Origin: CAZSLZ01 sp964607865
Lineage (GTDB): Bacteria; Vulcanimicrobiota; JAJTBE01; CAZSLZ01
Assembly: GCA_964607865.1 (NCBI GenBank)
Contig: CAZSLZ010000155.1
Span: 1 to 6,631, forward strand
Reading direction: 5' to 3'
DNA: 6,631 nucleotides
The position numbers were made by a program, and so were the translations under genes. Below are positions 1 to 6,184 of the stretch, piece after piece. The notes under the pieces were generated by a model. It was not told where the DNA came from. It saw nothing but the letters and a program-made list of their open reading frames with translations, and ran no database searches. Numbering within the stretch: position 1 is the first letter of the stretch; each line of letters starts with the position of its first letter.

Positions 1-385
1 CCGGGGGTTTATTCTTGTAATCAACAAACGGGACCTCCAGAATATCTGGCTGAATTCATCCCTCAAACACTTTTTAAAACATTATTCTCTCATTGCCTAC
101 TGGAAAATCAGGGAATCTGAAACCAAAACAGGGTTTTCCGATTCAGAAAAAGTTCGGGCTCTTGTTTTTGTATCAAACAAAACCAACCTTGAACGCCTGA
201 AAAGCGAGCTTAAAAACTCTGATGAGCCTGAAAAAGAAGGGAAATATCCCTGGGAGCAAAGACAGAAACATAAGTTTTTCGTTGAAAAGAAAAATGTTGT
301 AAAAATTAGATTCCTGGAAAACCATCATGATTTTCTGTCAAATTTTTCTTATCAAAATATAATGGAGTCAGGCGTTACAATTTAA
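1..385 (+). CDS. 3' end of an unidentified protein (5' truncated by the window edge)
   Basis: An open frame enters from the left edge (first full codon at position 2) and ends at TAA 383-385, giving 127 residues. I do not recognise it. The visible part is soluble and charged, with no membrane segment. It starts with a hydrophobic strand (RGFILVIN), followed by an aromatic, basic helix around residues 15-36. A second strand and helix follow at about residues 53-71 (VRALVFVSNKTNLERLK), and then a Lys/Glu-rich linker. The pattern of a basic helical stretch, then 'xxLVFVSN', then 'LERLK' faintly recalls the C-terminal half of replication-relaxation family proteins or a P-loop-like strand-helix unit. 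This is only an impression. The stop lies 18 bases before the start of the next gene on the same strand, so the two are probably in one operon. Confidence 0.72.
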   Translation, partial: RGFILVINKRDLQNIWLNSSLKHFLKHYSLIAYWKIRESETKTGFSDSEKVRALVFVSNKTNLERLKSELKNSDEPEKEGKYPWEQRQKHKFFVEKKNVVKIRFLENHHDFLSNFSYQNIMESGVTI

Positions 386-387
386 AA

Positions 388-397
388 AAAGGATGTG
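388..397 (+). promoter_or_regulatory. Shine-Dalgarno that decides a TTG start at 404
   Basis: AAAGGATGTG matches the ideal AAAGGAGGTG at 9 of 10 bases. It lies 6 bases before TTG 404-406, which is normal spacing. The upstream in-frame GTG (395-397), which would give a longer protein, is itself part of this site and so cannot be served by it. The ATG at 393 is in another frame that stops after four codons. Confidence 0.75.
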
Positions 398-403
398 TCA
401 ATT

Positions 404-1123
404 TTGAAATCGTTTAAAGTTATTCTTATTTTTGCGGGTTTATTTATTTTTTTTGCCTGTCCATTGAAAGGTTATTCACAGATGTCCGCCGCCAAGGGTG
501 AGAAACTAATTAAATGTTCAGTCCGCATTGACGGAGGCAAAGTTTTTAATATCGATTCTATAGTTCCAGAGGGAAAAGCTCTGCTGGAAATTACAACCCT
601 GGCAAGCCATATGGGTTGGAAAGTTTCAGAAAGGCCGGGGCAATCGGTTATTTATATCGATAATAAACCTTTTAAGAATTTTACCCGATACAACGGGAAA
701 GTATATGTTGATGCAAATTCCGTTGGCGTACTGTTCGGATACCGGGTCTCACAGCACAGCTCCGGGCTGGTGGTGGACTTTGTATCCAACGTTGAACATA
801 CCAACCTGAACGAACGCAGTTTTACCTTATCTATTGATAAAAAGGAAAAATTCAACTCTTCAATTCCAGATTCTTACTCTTATTACATTACAGCCAGTTT
901 TAAAAACAACACCAAAAAACTCCTGGAAATAAATATTGTCAACCTGATGCTGGTGGATAACCAGAAAAAAGCTGTGCAGAGTTCAGTTTCGGGAACCCAC
1001 GTTATCAAACCAGGACAGACCCAGAAAGTTGAGAAGATTCTATTTAATTTCTCAAATAGATTCAACCCGAAATATTTATATCTGATTCATAAGGATACTG
1101 TGATAGGTAAGACTTACTGGTAA
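404..1123 (+). CDS. Exported stalk-domain protein (copper amine oxidase N-terminal-like domain)
   Basis: This is a 239-residue protein read from TTG 404 (242 residues from GTG 395, a start contradicted by the ribosome-binding site). The N-terminus is a textbook signal peptide: MKSFK, then a hydrophobic core to about residue 18. Cleavage is possible near GYS|Q at 25/26. Cys19 after FFA is a poor lipobox, so lipoprotein processing is possible but not favoured. Residues about 35-128 resemble the copper-amine-oxidase-N 'stalk' domain of Firmicute surface proteins. The visible hallmarks are LLEITTLASHMGWKV, IYIDNKPF, a YVDANSVGVLFGYRV second half and a closing LVVDFV strand. Such domains are structural and carry no oxidase chemistry. 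Residues about 140-239 form a second beta-rich unit (YYITASFKNNTKK..., KPGQTQKVEKILF) that looks like an immunoglobulin-type fold of the kind found in DUF4352-like extracellular proteins. Inferred role: a secreted or wall-associated protein of unknown function. It is probably co-transcribed with the partial gene upstream, and no hairpin terminator follows it. Confidence 0.85.
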   Translation: MKSFKVILIFAGLFIFFACPLKGYSQMSAAKGEKLIKCSVRIDGGKVFNIDSIVPEGKALLEITTLASHMGWKVSERPGQSVIYIDNKPFKNFTRYNGKVYVDANSVGVLFGYRVSQHSSGLVVDFVSNVEHTNLNERSFTLSIDKKEKFNSSIPDSYSYYITASFKNNTKKLLEINIVNLMLVDNQKKAVQSSVSGTHVIKPGQTQKVEKILFNFSNRFNPKYLYLIHKDTVIGKTYW

Positions 1124-1188
1124 TATTCCTGAGTTTTGTAAAATTAATACATTATTATATGCAATTTATTTGTTAATTAGAAGAAAAG

Positions 1189-1219
1189 TTGAAATAATTG
1201 GGTAATTGTAATGTATAAT
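1189..1219 (+). promoter_or_regulatory. Candidate sigma-A-type promoter for the oxidoreductase gene
   Basis: In the AT-rich 178-base gap (1124-1301) there is a perfect -10 hexamer TATAAT at 1214-1219. The best -35 is TTGAAA at 1189-1194, but the spacing of 19 is longer than the usual 17. A competing pair is TTGTTA (1170-1175) and AATAAT (1193-1198) with spacing 17. Transcription from the first would leave a leader of about 75 bases before ATG 1302, in which I see no riboswitch-like motif. The rest of the gap holds nothing else I can name. Confidence 0.4.
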
Positions 1220-1301
1220 TGAATTTTTCGGAAGGGTATTGGCTTAAAATCAAGAAGAAGCGTTTCGAAATAGAAAATATATTGTAAGGAGCAAGTTAAT
1301 T

Positions 1302-2342
1302 ATGATAAATATCGGAGTTATCGGAGCCGGTTATTGGGGCCCGAATCTGGTCAGGAATTTCCAGGAAATTAGCGATACCCGTGTTTTAATGTGCAGTGAT
1401 GTCAGACAGAACCGTCTTGACTTTATTAATACACGTTACCCGTCAATACAGGTATCTACCAACTCTGATGAGTTATTGACAAATCCTGATATTGATGCAG
1501 TAGCCATAGCCACCCACGCAGCTTCCCATTATGAACTGGCAAAAAAAGCCATGGAAAACGGAAAACATGTTCTGGTGGAAAAACCCTTGGCAATGACTGG
1601 AGAAGAAGCCCTGGAACTGCATCAACTCTCGAAGAAAAAGAATCTGGTTTTAATGGTGGGCCATATAATGCTTTATTCCGGAGGGGTGGAATTCTTAAAG
1701 GACGCTATCACCAGCGGAGAACTGGGAAATATTTTTTACCTGGATTCAACCAGGGTAAACATGCAGGCTTTCAGAGAAGACGTAAATGTGGTGTGGGATC
1801 TGGCGCCCCATGATATTTCACTTTCCATGTATCTGTTGGGCGAAGATCCCATCAGTTGCAGAGTAACCGCCGAATCTTATGTAAGCGATCAGCAGGAAAA
1901 TATAGCTTTCGGAATACTGCGTTTCCCCAACGATATTATCAGCCATTTCCATCTTTCCTGGCTGGCGCCCATGAAAATGAGGCAGACCAGCATCGTTGGA
2001 AGCAGGAAAATGGTAGTTTTCGATGATGTGGATACTTTTATGAAAGTAAAAATATATGACAAGGGCGTAGATATCACCCCTCACCCCCGTGGGCTTACCG
2101 AAAGACAGCTAACAGTCCGTAAAGGCGATATAGTTTGCCCTAAGATCGATGACAGGGAGCCCCTGATGAAAGAGGTAAACCACTTTATAGATTGCGTTCG
2201 GGATGGAAGCACGCCTCGAAGCGATGGCCTGAATGGCTGGAAAGTGGTAAAGGTAATCGAAGCTATGCAGAAATCGATGAAGAACAAGGGCAGCGAGGTG
2301 GAAATAGACTTGAGCGAAGCTCAGGTTGCCGCCAAGGTATAA
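1302..2342 (+). CDS. Gfo/Idh/MocA family NAD(P)-dependent oxidoreductase, UDP-sugar 3-dehydrogenase-like
   Basis: This 346-residue protein has the usual length of the family. An AAGGAG site (1286-1291) lies 10 bases before the ATG. The N-terminal Rossmann fold starts at once with GVIGAGYWG (residues 5-13). The family signature EKP is at 93-95 (HVLVEKPLA). The C-terminal alpha/beta domain carries the active-site-type segment VVWDLAPHDIS, in which Asp166 and His170 fit the D-x-x-x-H pattern. GHIMLYSGGVEFLK (120-133) and the closing EPLMKEVNHFIDCVRDG segment resemble WlbA/WbpB-type enzymes. Those enzymes oxidise C3 of UDP-N-acetylglucosamine or its uronate for surface polysaccharides. The family assignment is firm; the substrate is inferred and could be another sugar or an inositol. 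No aminotransferase, acetyltransferase or glycosyltransferase adjoins it here. The gene appears monocistronic and ends 20 bases before a strong terminator. Confidence 0.93.
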   Translation: MINIGVIGAGYWGPNLVRNFQEISDTRVLMCSDVRQNRLDFINTRYPSIQVSTNSDELLTNPDIDAVAIATHAASHYELAKKAMENGKHVLVEKPLAMTGEEALELHQLSKKKNLVLMVGHIMLYSGGVEFLKDAITSGELGNIFYLDSTRVNMQAFREDVNVVWDLAPHDISLSMYLLGEDPISCRVTAESYVSDQQENIAFGILRFPNDIISHFHLSWLAPMKMRQTSIVGSRKMVVFDDVDTFMKVKIYDKGVDITPHPRGLTERQLTVRKGDIVCPKIDDREPLMKEVNHFIDCVRDGSTPRSDGLNGWKVVKVIEAMQKSMKNKGSEVEIDLSEAQVAAKV

Positions 2343-2362
2343 TACAGATTAATTTAAAAATC

Positions 2363-2392
2363 AAGGGGCCGTATTAGACGGCCCCTTTTTTT
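2363..2392. terminator. Strong intrinsic terminator shared by two convergent genes
   Basis: GGGGCCGT (2365-2372) pairs perfectly with ACGGCCCC (2378-2385) around the 5-base loop ATTAG, and AA/TT flanks can extend the stem to 10 pairs. On the + strand it is followed by seven T (2386-2392), so it ends the oxidoreductase transcript. On the - strand it follows the permease stop codon and is trailed by TTGATTTTTAA, a less uniform U tract, so it probably works both ways. The T run touches the permease stop codon at 2391-2393. Confidence 0.92.
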
Positions 2393-4442
2393 ATTGATCG
2401 TATTTCTCAAAATCAATAAAGAATTTGCAATACTCAAATCCCTTCAACCTGGGTAAGCCGTAGAGCGCGCTTTCTTCGGGCTTATTACAGCATTCTTCCA
2501 TAGTCTTAAACTTTTCCTCTATGGTTTCAATGGAAATATTCAACTCATATAAAAGCCCCTGAATATAAGTGCAGTAAACATCATATATCCGTCTTCTTTT
2601 CTTCATTAAAACCACATTTCTTATTTGCTGGGGAGTTCCTGCATTAAACCAATCCTCATCAAACATATCATCCTGGGTAATTTCAACAATAGCGCTCAGG
2701 GTTTGCAGGTACATTCGGGATTCACTTTTCGGATAAATCATAATAAACACAGCATATACCGGTGGAAGCACCGGAGAATACTCAATTCCATGAATATTTC
2801 TTATAATAAACAGATGGGGTTTCTTAACATTCGAAGTTTCCAGGCTGGGAACCACCAGGCCGGGCCTTAAATATGAAGGAGAACTGGTTTCTGTCTGTAT
2901 CAGGGTTTCATACACTTCATTTTCGTCCAGGTCCAGTTTGTTGGAAATAGCCCTGGCAATTTTTCCCATAAAACCGGTAAGAGGTATTCTCCATTCCAGT
3001 TCCACAACTGTAGAATTCATTACCAGCACATCAAAGAAGTCTTCAATTACATCATCGCGCTCATGGACAATCTCCTTAAGTTCCTGGCCCAGATCCAGCT
3101 TGGCGAGAGTATAACTTTCAGGCCTGCTTAACCTGTCGATGACATGGTCCAAAGCTGACTCCTTATTTTTTTTCACTGTACTGAAAATTATATACCATAC
3201 CAGGCTTGCAAACAGAATTATTCCCGAAATCAAGAGAGGTTTGCCTCCAATGGTTGCCAGCAGGGCAATGTATATCAGAATGCCAAGAATGTGAAAATAT
3301 GGGTAAAAAGGCGAATGGTAAACAGGTTTGTAGTTATGAATGCCGCTTTCTCTTAATATTATCACCGACATCAGTACCAGGACAAACAGAAAAATCTGCA
3401 TAGCCGAAGCGGTTTTGACCAGATTTTCCAGATCCAGAAAAACAATGGAAAGTATCATGAACATCCCGGTAAAAAGTATGGCGTTTACAGGAGTATCAAA
3501 CTTTTTGTTAATTTCACCTAAAATTCTGGGCATATGCTCATCTCTACTCATTGCCCAGGTTGCCCGGGATGCAGACATAAGCCCCGCATTGGCTGTAGTA
3601 ATAAATGCCAGCATGGCAGCTATGGTAATGAGAGCGAATCCGATTTTTCCCGCCACAAAATCAGCAGCGTCAACTATTGGGGTAAGAGAACCGGAAAGGG
3701 TATCGCCGGGGGTTATTCCCACTGTAACAAAAACCACCATCGCATAAATAAACATCATGACGCCAAAAGCCAGAAACATTCCCAGGGGAACGTTGCGTAC
3801 AGGGTTATCAGCTTCTTCCGCCAAACTTACCACCTTGGTGACTCCACCGAAGGATATAAATACTATACCAACGGTATAAAATAAACCACCCAGGCCCTCC
3901 TTGAAAAATGGCTTGAAATGCGAGGGTTCGATATGATTAAACCCAAGAATTATGTAATAGGCCAGTATCAGCAGCAGGCTACCCACCAGATAAACCTGAA
4001 ATCCGCCGGAATGTTTGACACTTACTATGTTTAAAGCCATGAATATAAGGCATCCAATTATGGCAATAATTTTGATCTGGGGTTCGGTAATGCCTGGAAT
4101 GAGAAACTCCAGGCTCGCTCCGATTCCCACCAGGGCAAAAGCGCTTTTAAGGCTGTCAGAAAGCCAGAATGCCATGCCCCCCATGGCTCCGGCGGCTCCC
4201 CCCAGACTTCTGTCAATATAAAAATATGTCCCCCCGGCCTTGGGCATGGCGGTTGATAACTCTGCATTGCAGAAAAGAGCGGGCAGGTAAAAAAGCCCTG
4301 CAAGGATATAGGCAAAAACAACCGCCGGCCCGCTATATTTGTAGGCAATTCCCGGTAAAATAAAAAGACCCGAGGAAATCATGGCTCCGGCAGCTATGGC
4401 AAATAGATGGATAGTTTTAAGTTCTCGTTTTAATTTGCTCAT
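2391..4442 (-). CDS. APC-superfamily amino-acid permease fused to a PTS EIIA type-2-like domain
   Basis: This is a 683-residue protein, against about 450 for a plain APC permease. Residues 1-420 form the transporter, with about 12 hydrophobic helices. Helix 1 has the unwound substrate-binding-type motif GAMISSGLFILPG (19-31). Helix 6 and the loop after it carry FISFGGVTKVVSLAEEADNP (195-214), matching the family pattern of an aromatic-Ser/Gly-Gly segment followed by EE-x-x-NP. The substrate is probably an amino acid or amine taken up with a cation; its identity is unknown. After a basic linker (421-465), residues about 466-615 resemble the mannitol/fructose EIIA (PTS_EIIA_2) fold: FFDVLVMNSTVVEL, IARAISNKLDLDENEVYETL, RPGLVVPS, PHLFIIRNIHGIEYS and YLQTLSAIVEITQD. 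EIIA enzymes have His after the AIP-like segment, but here it is Ser533, so the domain should not accept phosphate and is probably a sensor or regulator. A 66-residue Cys-containing tail (618-683) follows. The gene is singly transcribed and convergent with the oxidoreductase. Its Shine-Dalgarno is weak (GAAAG or AAGAA just upstream). Confidence 0.92.
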   Translation of the reverse strand: MSKLKRELKTIHLFAIAAGAMISSGLFILPGIAYKYSGPAVVFAYILAGLFYLPALFCNAELSTAMPKAGGTYFYIDRSLGGAAGAMGGMAFWLSDSLKSAFALVGIGASLEFLIPGITEPQIKIIAIIGCLIFMALNIVSVKHSGGFQVYLVGSLLLILAYYIILGFNHIEPSHFKPFFKEGLGGLFYTVGIVFISFGGVTKVVSLAEEADNPVRNVPLGMFLAFGVMMFIYAMVVFVTVGITPGDTLSGSLTPIVDAADFVAGKIGFALITIAAMLAFITTANAGLMSASRATWAMSRDEHMPRILGEINKKFDTPVNAILFTGMFMILSIVFLDLENLVKTASAMQIFLFVLVLMSVIILRESGIHNYKPVYHSPFYPYFHILGILIYIALLATIGGKPLLISGIILFASLVWYIIFSTVKKNKESALDHVIDRLSRPESYTLAKLDLGQELKEIVHERDDVIEDFFDVLVMNSTVVELEWRIPLTGFMGKIARAISNKLDLDENEVYETLIQTETSSPSYLRPGLVVPSLETSNVKKPHLFIIRNIHGIEYSPVLPPVYAVFIMIYPKSESRMYLQTLSAIVEITQDDMFDEDWFNAGTPQQIRNVVLMKKRRRIYDVYCTYIQGLLYELNISIETIEEKFKTMEECCNKPEESALYGLPRLKGFEYCKFFIDFEKYDQ

Positions 4443-4462
4443 TTCTTACAACTTTCATTTTT

Positions 4463-4491
4463 TTAATAATGAACTGGCTGTAATAGTTCAA
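4463..4491 (-). promoter_or_regulatory. Candidate promoter for the permease gene
   Basis: On the minus strand TTGAAC (4491-4486) and TATTAA (4468-4463) are separated by exactly 17 bases, and each matches the sigma-A consensus at 4 of 6 positions. The start of transcription would fall near 4456, leaving a leader of only about 14 bases before ATG 4442. That agrees with the weak ribosome-binding site, but promoters further upstream cannot be excluded. Confidence 0.35.
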
Positions 4492-4690
4492 CGTTTATTT
4501 CCACGAAGAGGCCTGTTCCAAACTCTTAATTCTCTTGCCGGGTTAAGTTTCCTTCGATACTTTTAAAAATGAGTTGATTATTTATGAACTGAACTAAGTC
4601 CGGCGGCCTATTGCTTAAAATGGCAAGAATTGCTAAACTATTAACAGAGCGGGACTTTCAACAAATAATGTGAAATAACGTGGCTGGAGT

Positions 4691-4715
4691 TAAAAATATT
4701 GCGCCCACTGGACGC
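4691..4715 (-). terminator. Possible second minus-strand terminator or attenuator hairpin
   Basis: Read on the minus strand, GCGTCC (4715-4710) pairs with GGGCGC (4706-4701) around the 3-base loop AGT. There are six pairs, one of them a G-U wobble. AATATTTTTA (4700-4691) follows. It lies between the pilus operon and the permease gene and could back up the larger element at 4810-4882 or attenuate read-through. The stem is short, so this is tentative. Confidence 0.3.
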
Positions 4716-4799
4716 CTTTATATAAAGTTGAAAGATTCCCCGTTCTTTTTGGTTTCTGAATAATTCTATCAAAAAGATATTACAGTTGCTTTATTTTCT

Positions 4800-4882
4800 A
4801 AAAAAGAATTACCGCCAGTTTCAGGAACTGCTTCTAAAGCGATTCTCAACCGAGTATTCAAATGCTTCTGAAAGGGGCGGTA
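4800..4882 (-). terminator. Branched inverted-repeat element, probable terminator of the pilus operon
   Basis: On the minus strand, 37 bases after the PilX-like stop codon, TACCGCC (4882-4876) is perfectly complementary to GGCGGTA (4816-4810). They enclose about 59 bases. Inside, CAGTT/AACTG forms a 5-bp hairpin directly against the closing arm, and an imperfect stem surrounds ACTC-GGTT-GAG. ATTC and then TTTTTT (4805-4800) follow the outer stem, as expected of a Rho-independent terminator. The outer arm and U tract support termination. The multibranch shape is unusual and could mean a small structured RNA instead. Confidence 0.5.
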
Positions 4883-4919
4883 GTTTAATATCTTTAAATG
4901 TTTCAGTTGTTTTATATTA

Positions 4920-6170
4920 TTAAATTCCACTTGTCCATTGACAGTTAATAACCCAGTTGCCACCTCCGGTGGGGCCGTCATTGGTCATGGAACGGTCAAA
5001 ATGAATTGAAGCGTTGTTTCCGTTTATTTTTAATGAGTTGCCTACAATGGCTCCGTATATCTGTGCATTTCCTCCCAGGTGGACATCAGCAGCAGGCGTA
5101 TAAAGCCCGAAAGTTCCTGTGCCCAGGCCACCCAAATGAACTGAATCAGTATCGGGGCCTCCATAGATAATAAGCCTGGTACTTTTTCCATCTTCATTTA
5201 TATTGGCACTACCGGTTATATGAATATCTCCCAATGTATAAACATTGGTTCTTTCGGTACCTTCTTCAAGTTTTACGGTTGCCTGTCCCGAAAAATGTAT
5301 TCCATCAAGAAAAACATAATCACCGGGTTGCAGAATTATTCTACTTCTTCCCGAAAGGCTCAGGCTGTCATAAGTACCTGGGGATATGGTTACATTCTGT
5401 GCATTGCTCAGGGTTATTGAGCCCAGTGACGGTGTTATGGGAGCCTCCTGAAAAGGGAATTCCTGAGGGGATGAGGTACTGAAAGACTGGTAGGATGATC
5501 TTCCCGTTACCTTCAATGTGTTTTCTTCTGTTCCATCAGGGCCAACTCCCACATCTCCATAAACTTGAACCCTCCCTTTTAAATTGACAATGTTATTCCC
5601 GTCGCTGTTGGTTCTTATATTTCCATCAGAATTACTATGAGTGGAATTATAATCGCCGGCAGAGGAGTCAAAACTATCCACAATAACATTGCCGTTCATT
5701 TCCATGGTGTTGCTCACAAAAACCGCCGCATCAAACAATGCACCTCCTGAAGTTGAAATAAGGGCTTCCTCTATTTTAGTATTGCCTTCATATTCACCCA
5801 CAGAAACCAGGTGAATATATCCCCGGGGAACTACTCTGTTTCCGTAGCCGGTAACATCGCCAGCACCCATCATATTGTTGGTGGAATATGGAATTGAACC
5901 GGCATTGTTGAATGTTACAGTATAACTGGCACCGGAATGTGACAACCCGGCGCCGTCTATACCTGTTTCCCAGGACGAGTCCTGTTTAATTTCATAAATT
6001 GCCCGGTTTATACCCGCTTCAGCAGCAGCCTGGGCCACATTGTCTTCCACAATTCTGCGGGATAAACGGTTTTCAGATTTATGGTGATCCAACATCACAA
6101 GCCCCATGAAGAACATTAAACCAATAGATAGCAAAGCTATCATTAATATATATCCTTTTCTCGTTTTCAT
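4920..6170 (-). CDS. PilX-like type IV pilus minor protein with a C-terminal beta-repeat (DUF7305-type) domain
   Basis: This is a 416-residue protein read from ATG 6170 (419 from ATG 6179). The N-terminus MKTRKGYILMIALLSIG follows the PilX pattern: basic residues and Gly6, then one hydrophobic helix (about 8-27), and then an amphipathic helix ending AAAEAGINRAIYEI (about 48-61). It would be processed by prepilin peptidase after Gly6 and inserted in the membrane before joining the pilus or pseudopilus. The Glu usual at position +5 of mature pilins is absent. Residues about 65-150 are a beta region with two adjacent Met and the strand YIHLVSVGEY. A polar Asn/Ser/Asp/Gly linker holding NSDGN twice (about 180-192) follows. 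Residues about 250-395 are repeated strands (VTISPGTYDSLSLSG, DIHITGSANIN, ADVHLGGNAQIYGAIVG) closing with SIHFDRSM, which matches the HYD-like end of DUF7305 proteins in Gram-positive pilus clusters. It is the last gene of its operon. Its precise role in pilus assembly or tip function is unknown. Confidence 0.85.
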   Translation of the reverse strand: MKTRKGYILMIALLSIGLMFFMGLVMLDHHKSENRLSRRIVEDNVAQAAAEAGINRAIYEIKQDSSWETGIDGAGLSHSGASYTVTFNNAGSIPYSTNNMMGAGDVTGYGNRVVPRGYIHLVSVGEYEGNTKIEEALISTSGGALFDAAVFVSNTMEMNGNVIVDSFDSSAGDYNSTHSNSDGNIRTNSDGNNIVNLKGRVQVYGDVGVGPDGTEENTLKVTGRSSYQSFSTSSPQEFPFQEAPITPSLGSITLSNAQNVTISPGTYDSLSLSGRSRIILQPGDYVFLDGIHFSGQATVKLEEGTERTNVYTLGDIHITGSANINEDGKSTRLIIYGGPDTDSVHLGGLGTGTFGLYTPAADVHLGGNAQIYGAIVGNSLKINGNNASIHFDRSMTNDGPTGGGNWVINCQWTSGI

Positions 6171-6179
6171 GGCTTCCAT

Positions 6180-6184
6180 CTCCT
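6180..6184 (-). promoter_or_regulatory. Shine-Dalgarno overlapping the upstream stop codon
   Basis: Minus-strand AGGAG (6184-6180) shares two bases with the TAG stop (6185-6183) of the upstream pilin gene. It touches ATG 6179 directly, with zero spacing, but is 9 bases from ATG 6170, which is therefore the likelier start. The arrangement points to translational coupling of the two pilus genes. Confidence 0.75.

Larger units (their letters stand above)
4443..4919. other. 477-base stretch without a recognisable gene
   Basis: This region lies between two minus-strand genes. I find no coding frame with a believable start, ribosome-binding site and composition. It contains a candidate permease promoter (4463-4491), a short GC-rich hairpin (4701-4715) beside a 12-base palindrome CTTTATATAAAG (4716-4727), and a branched inverted-repeat element (4810-4882). 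A near-direct repeat TGCTTCT followed by A/G and an A-rich run occurs at 4829 and 4863. I looked for a T-box (GGGTGGNACCGCG) and amino-acid riboswitch cores ahead of the permease and saw none. Confidence 0.6.

Noticed and set aside
404..1123. Copper amine oxidase enzyme activity
   Set aside because: Only the N-terminal stalk-like domain is present. The catalytic domain, topaquinone Tyr and copper-binding His residues are missing.
1818..2287. Three minus-strand open frames opposite the oxidoreductase
   Set aside because: They lie entirely within a confidently identified gene and have no start signals; antisense shadows.
3340..3884. Overlapping plus-strand open frames of 116-135 residues opposite the permease
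   Set aside because: They are antisense to well-conserved permease helices, have no ribosome-binding site, and their composition follows from the membrane gene's codons.
4537..4604. tRNA-like stretch on the minus strand (GCCGGACTTAGTTCAGTT... closing with CCCGGC)
   Set aside because: The start resembles an acceptor and D-arm and the span is 68 nt. Only five acceptor pairs form, there is no T-arm with a TTCRA loop, and there is no anticodon arm. Chance resemblance or an extremely decayed relic.
4443..4760. T-box or amino-acid riboswitch ahead of the permease
   Set aside because: No GGGTGGNACCGCG core or other recognised aptamer motif was found, and the best promoter candidate leaves a leader too short to hold one.
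4769..4981. 70-residue minus-strand open frame
   Set aside because: It starts out of frame inside the PilX-like gene, crosses the structured element and has no ribosome-binding site or recognisable domain.
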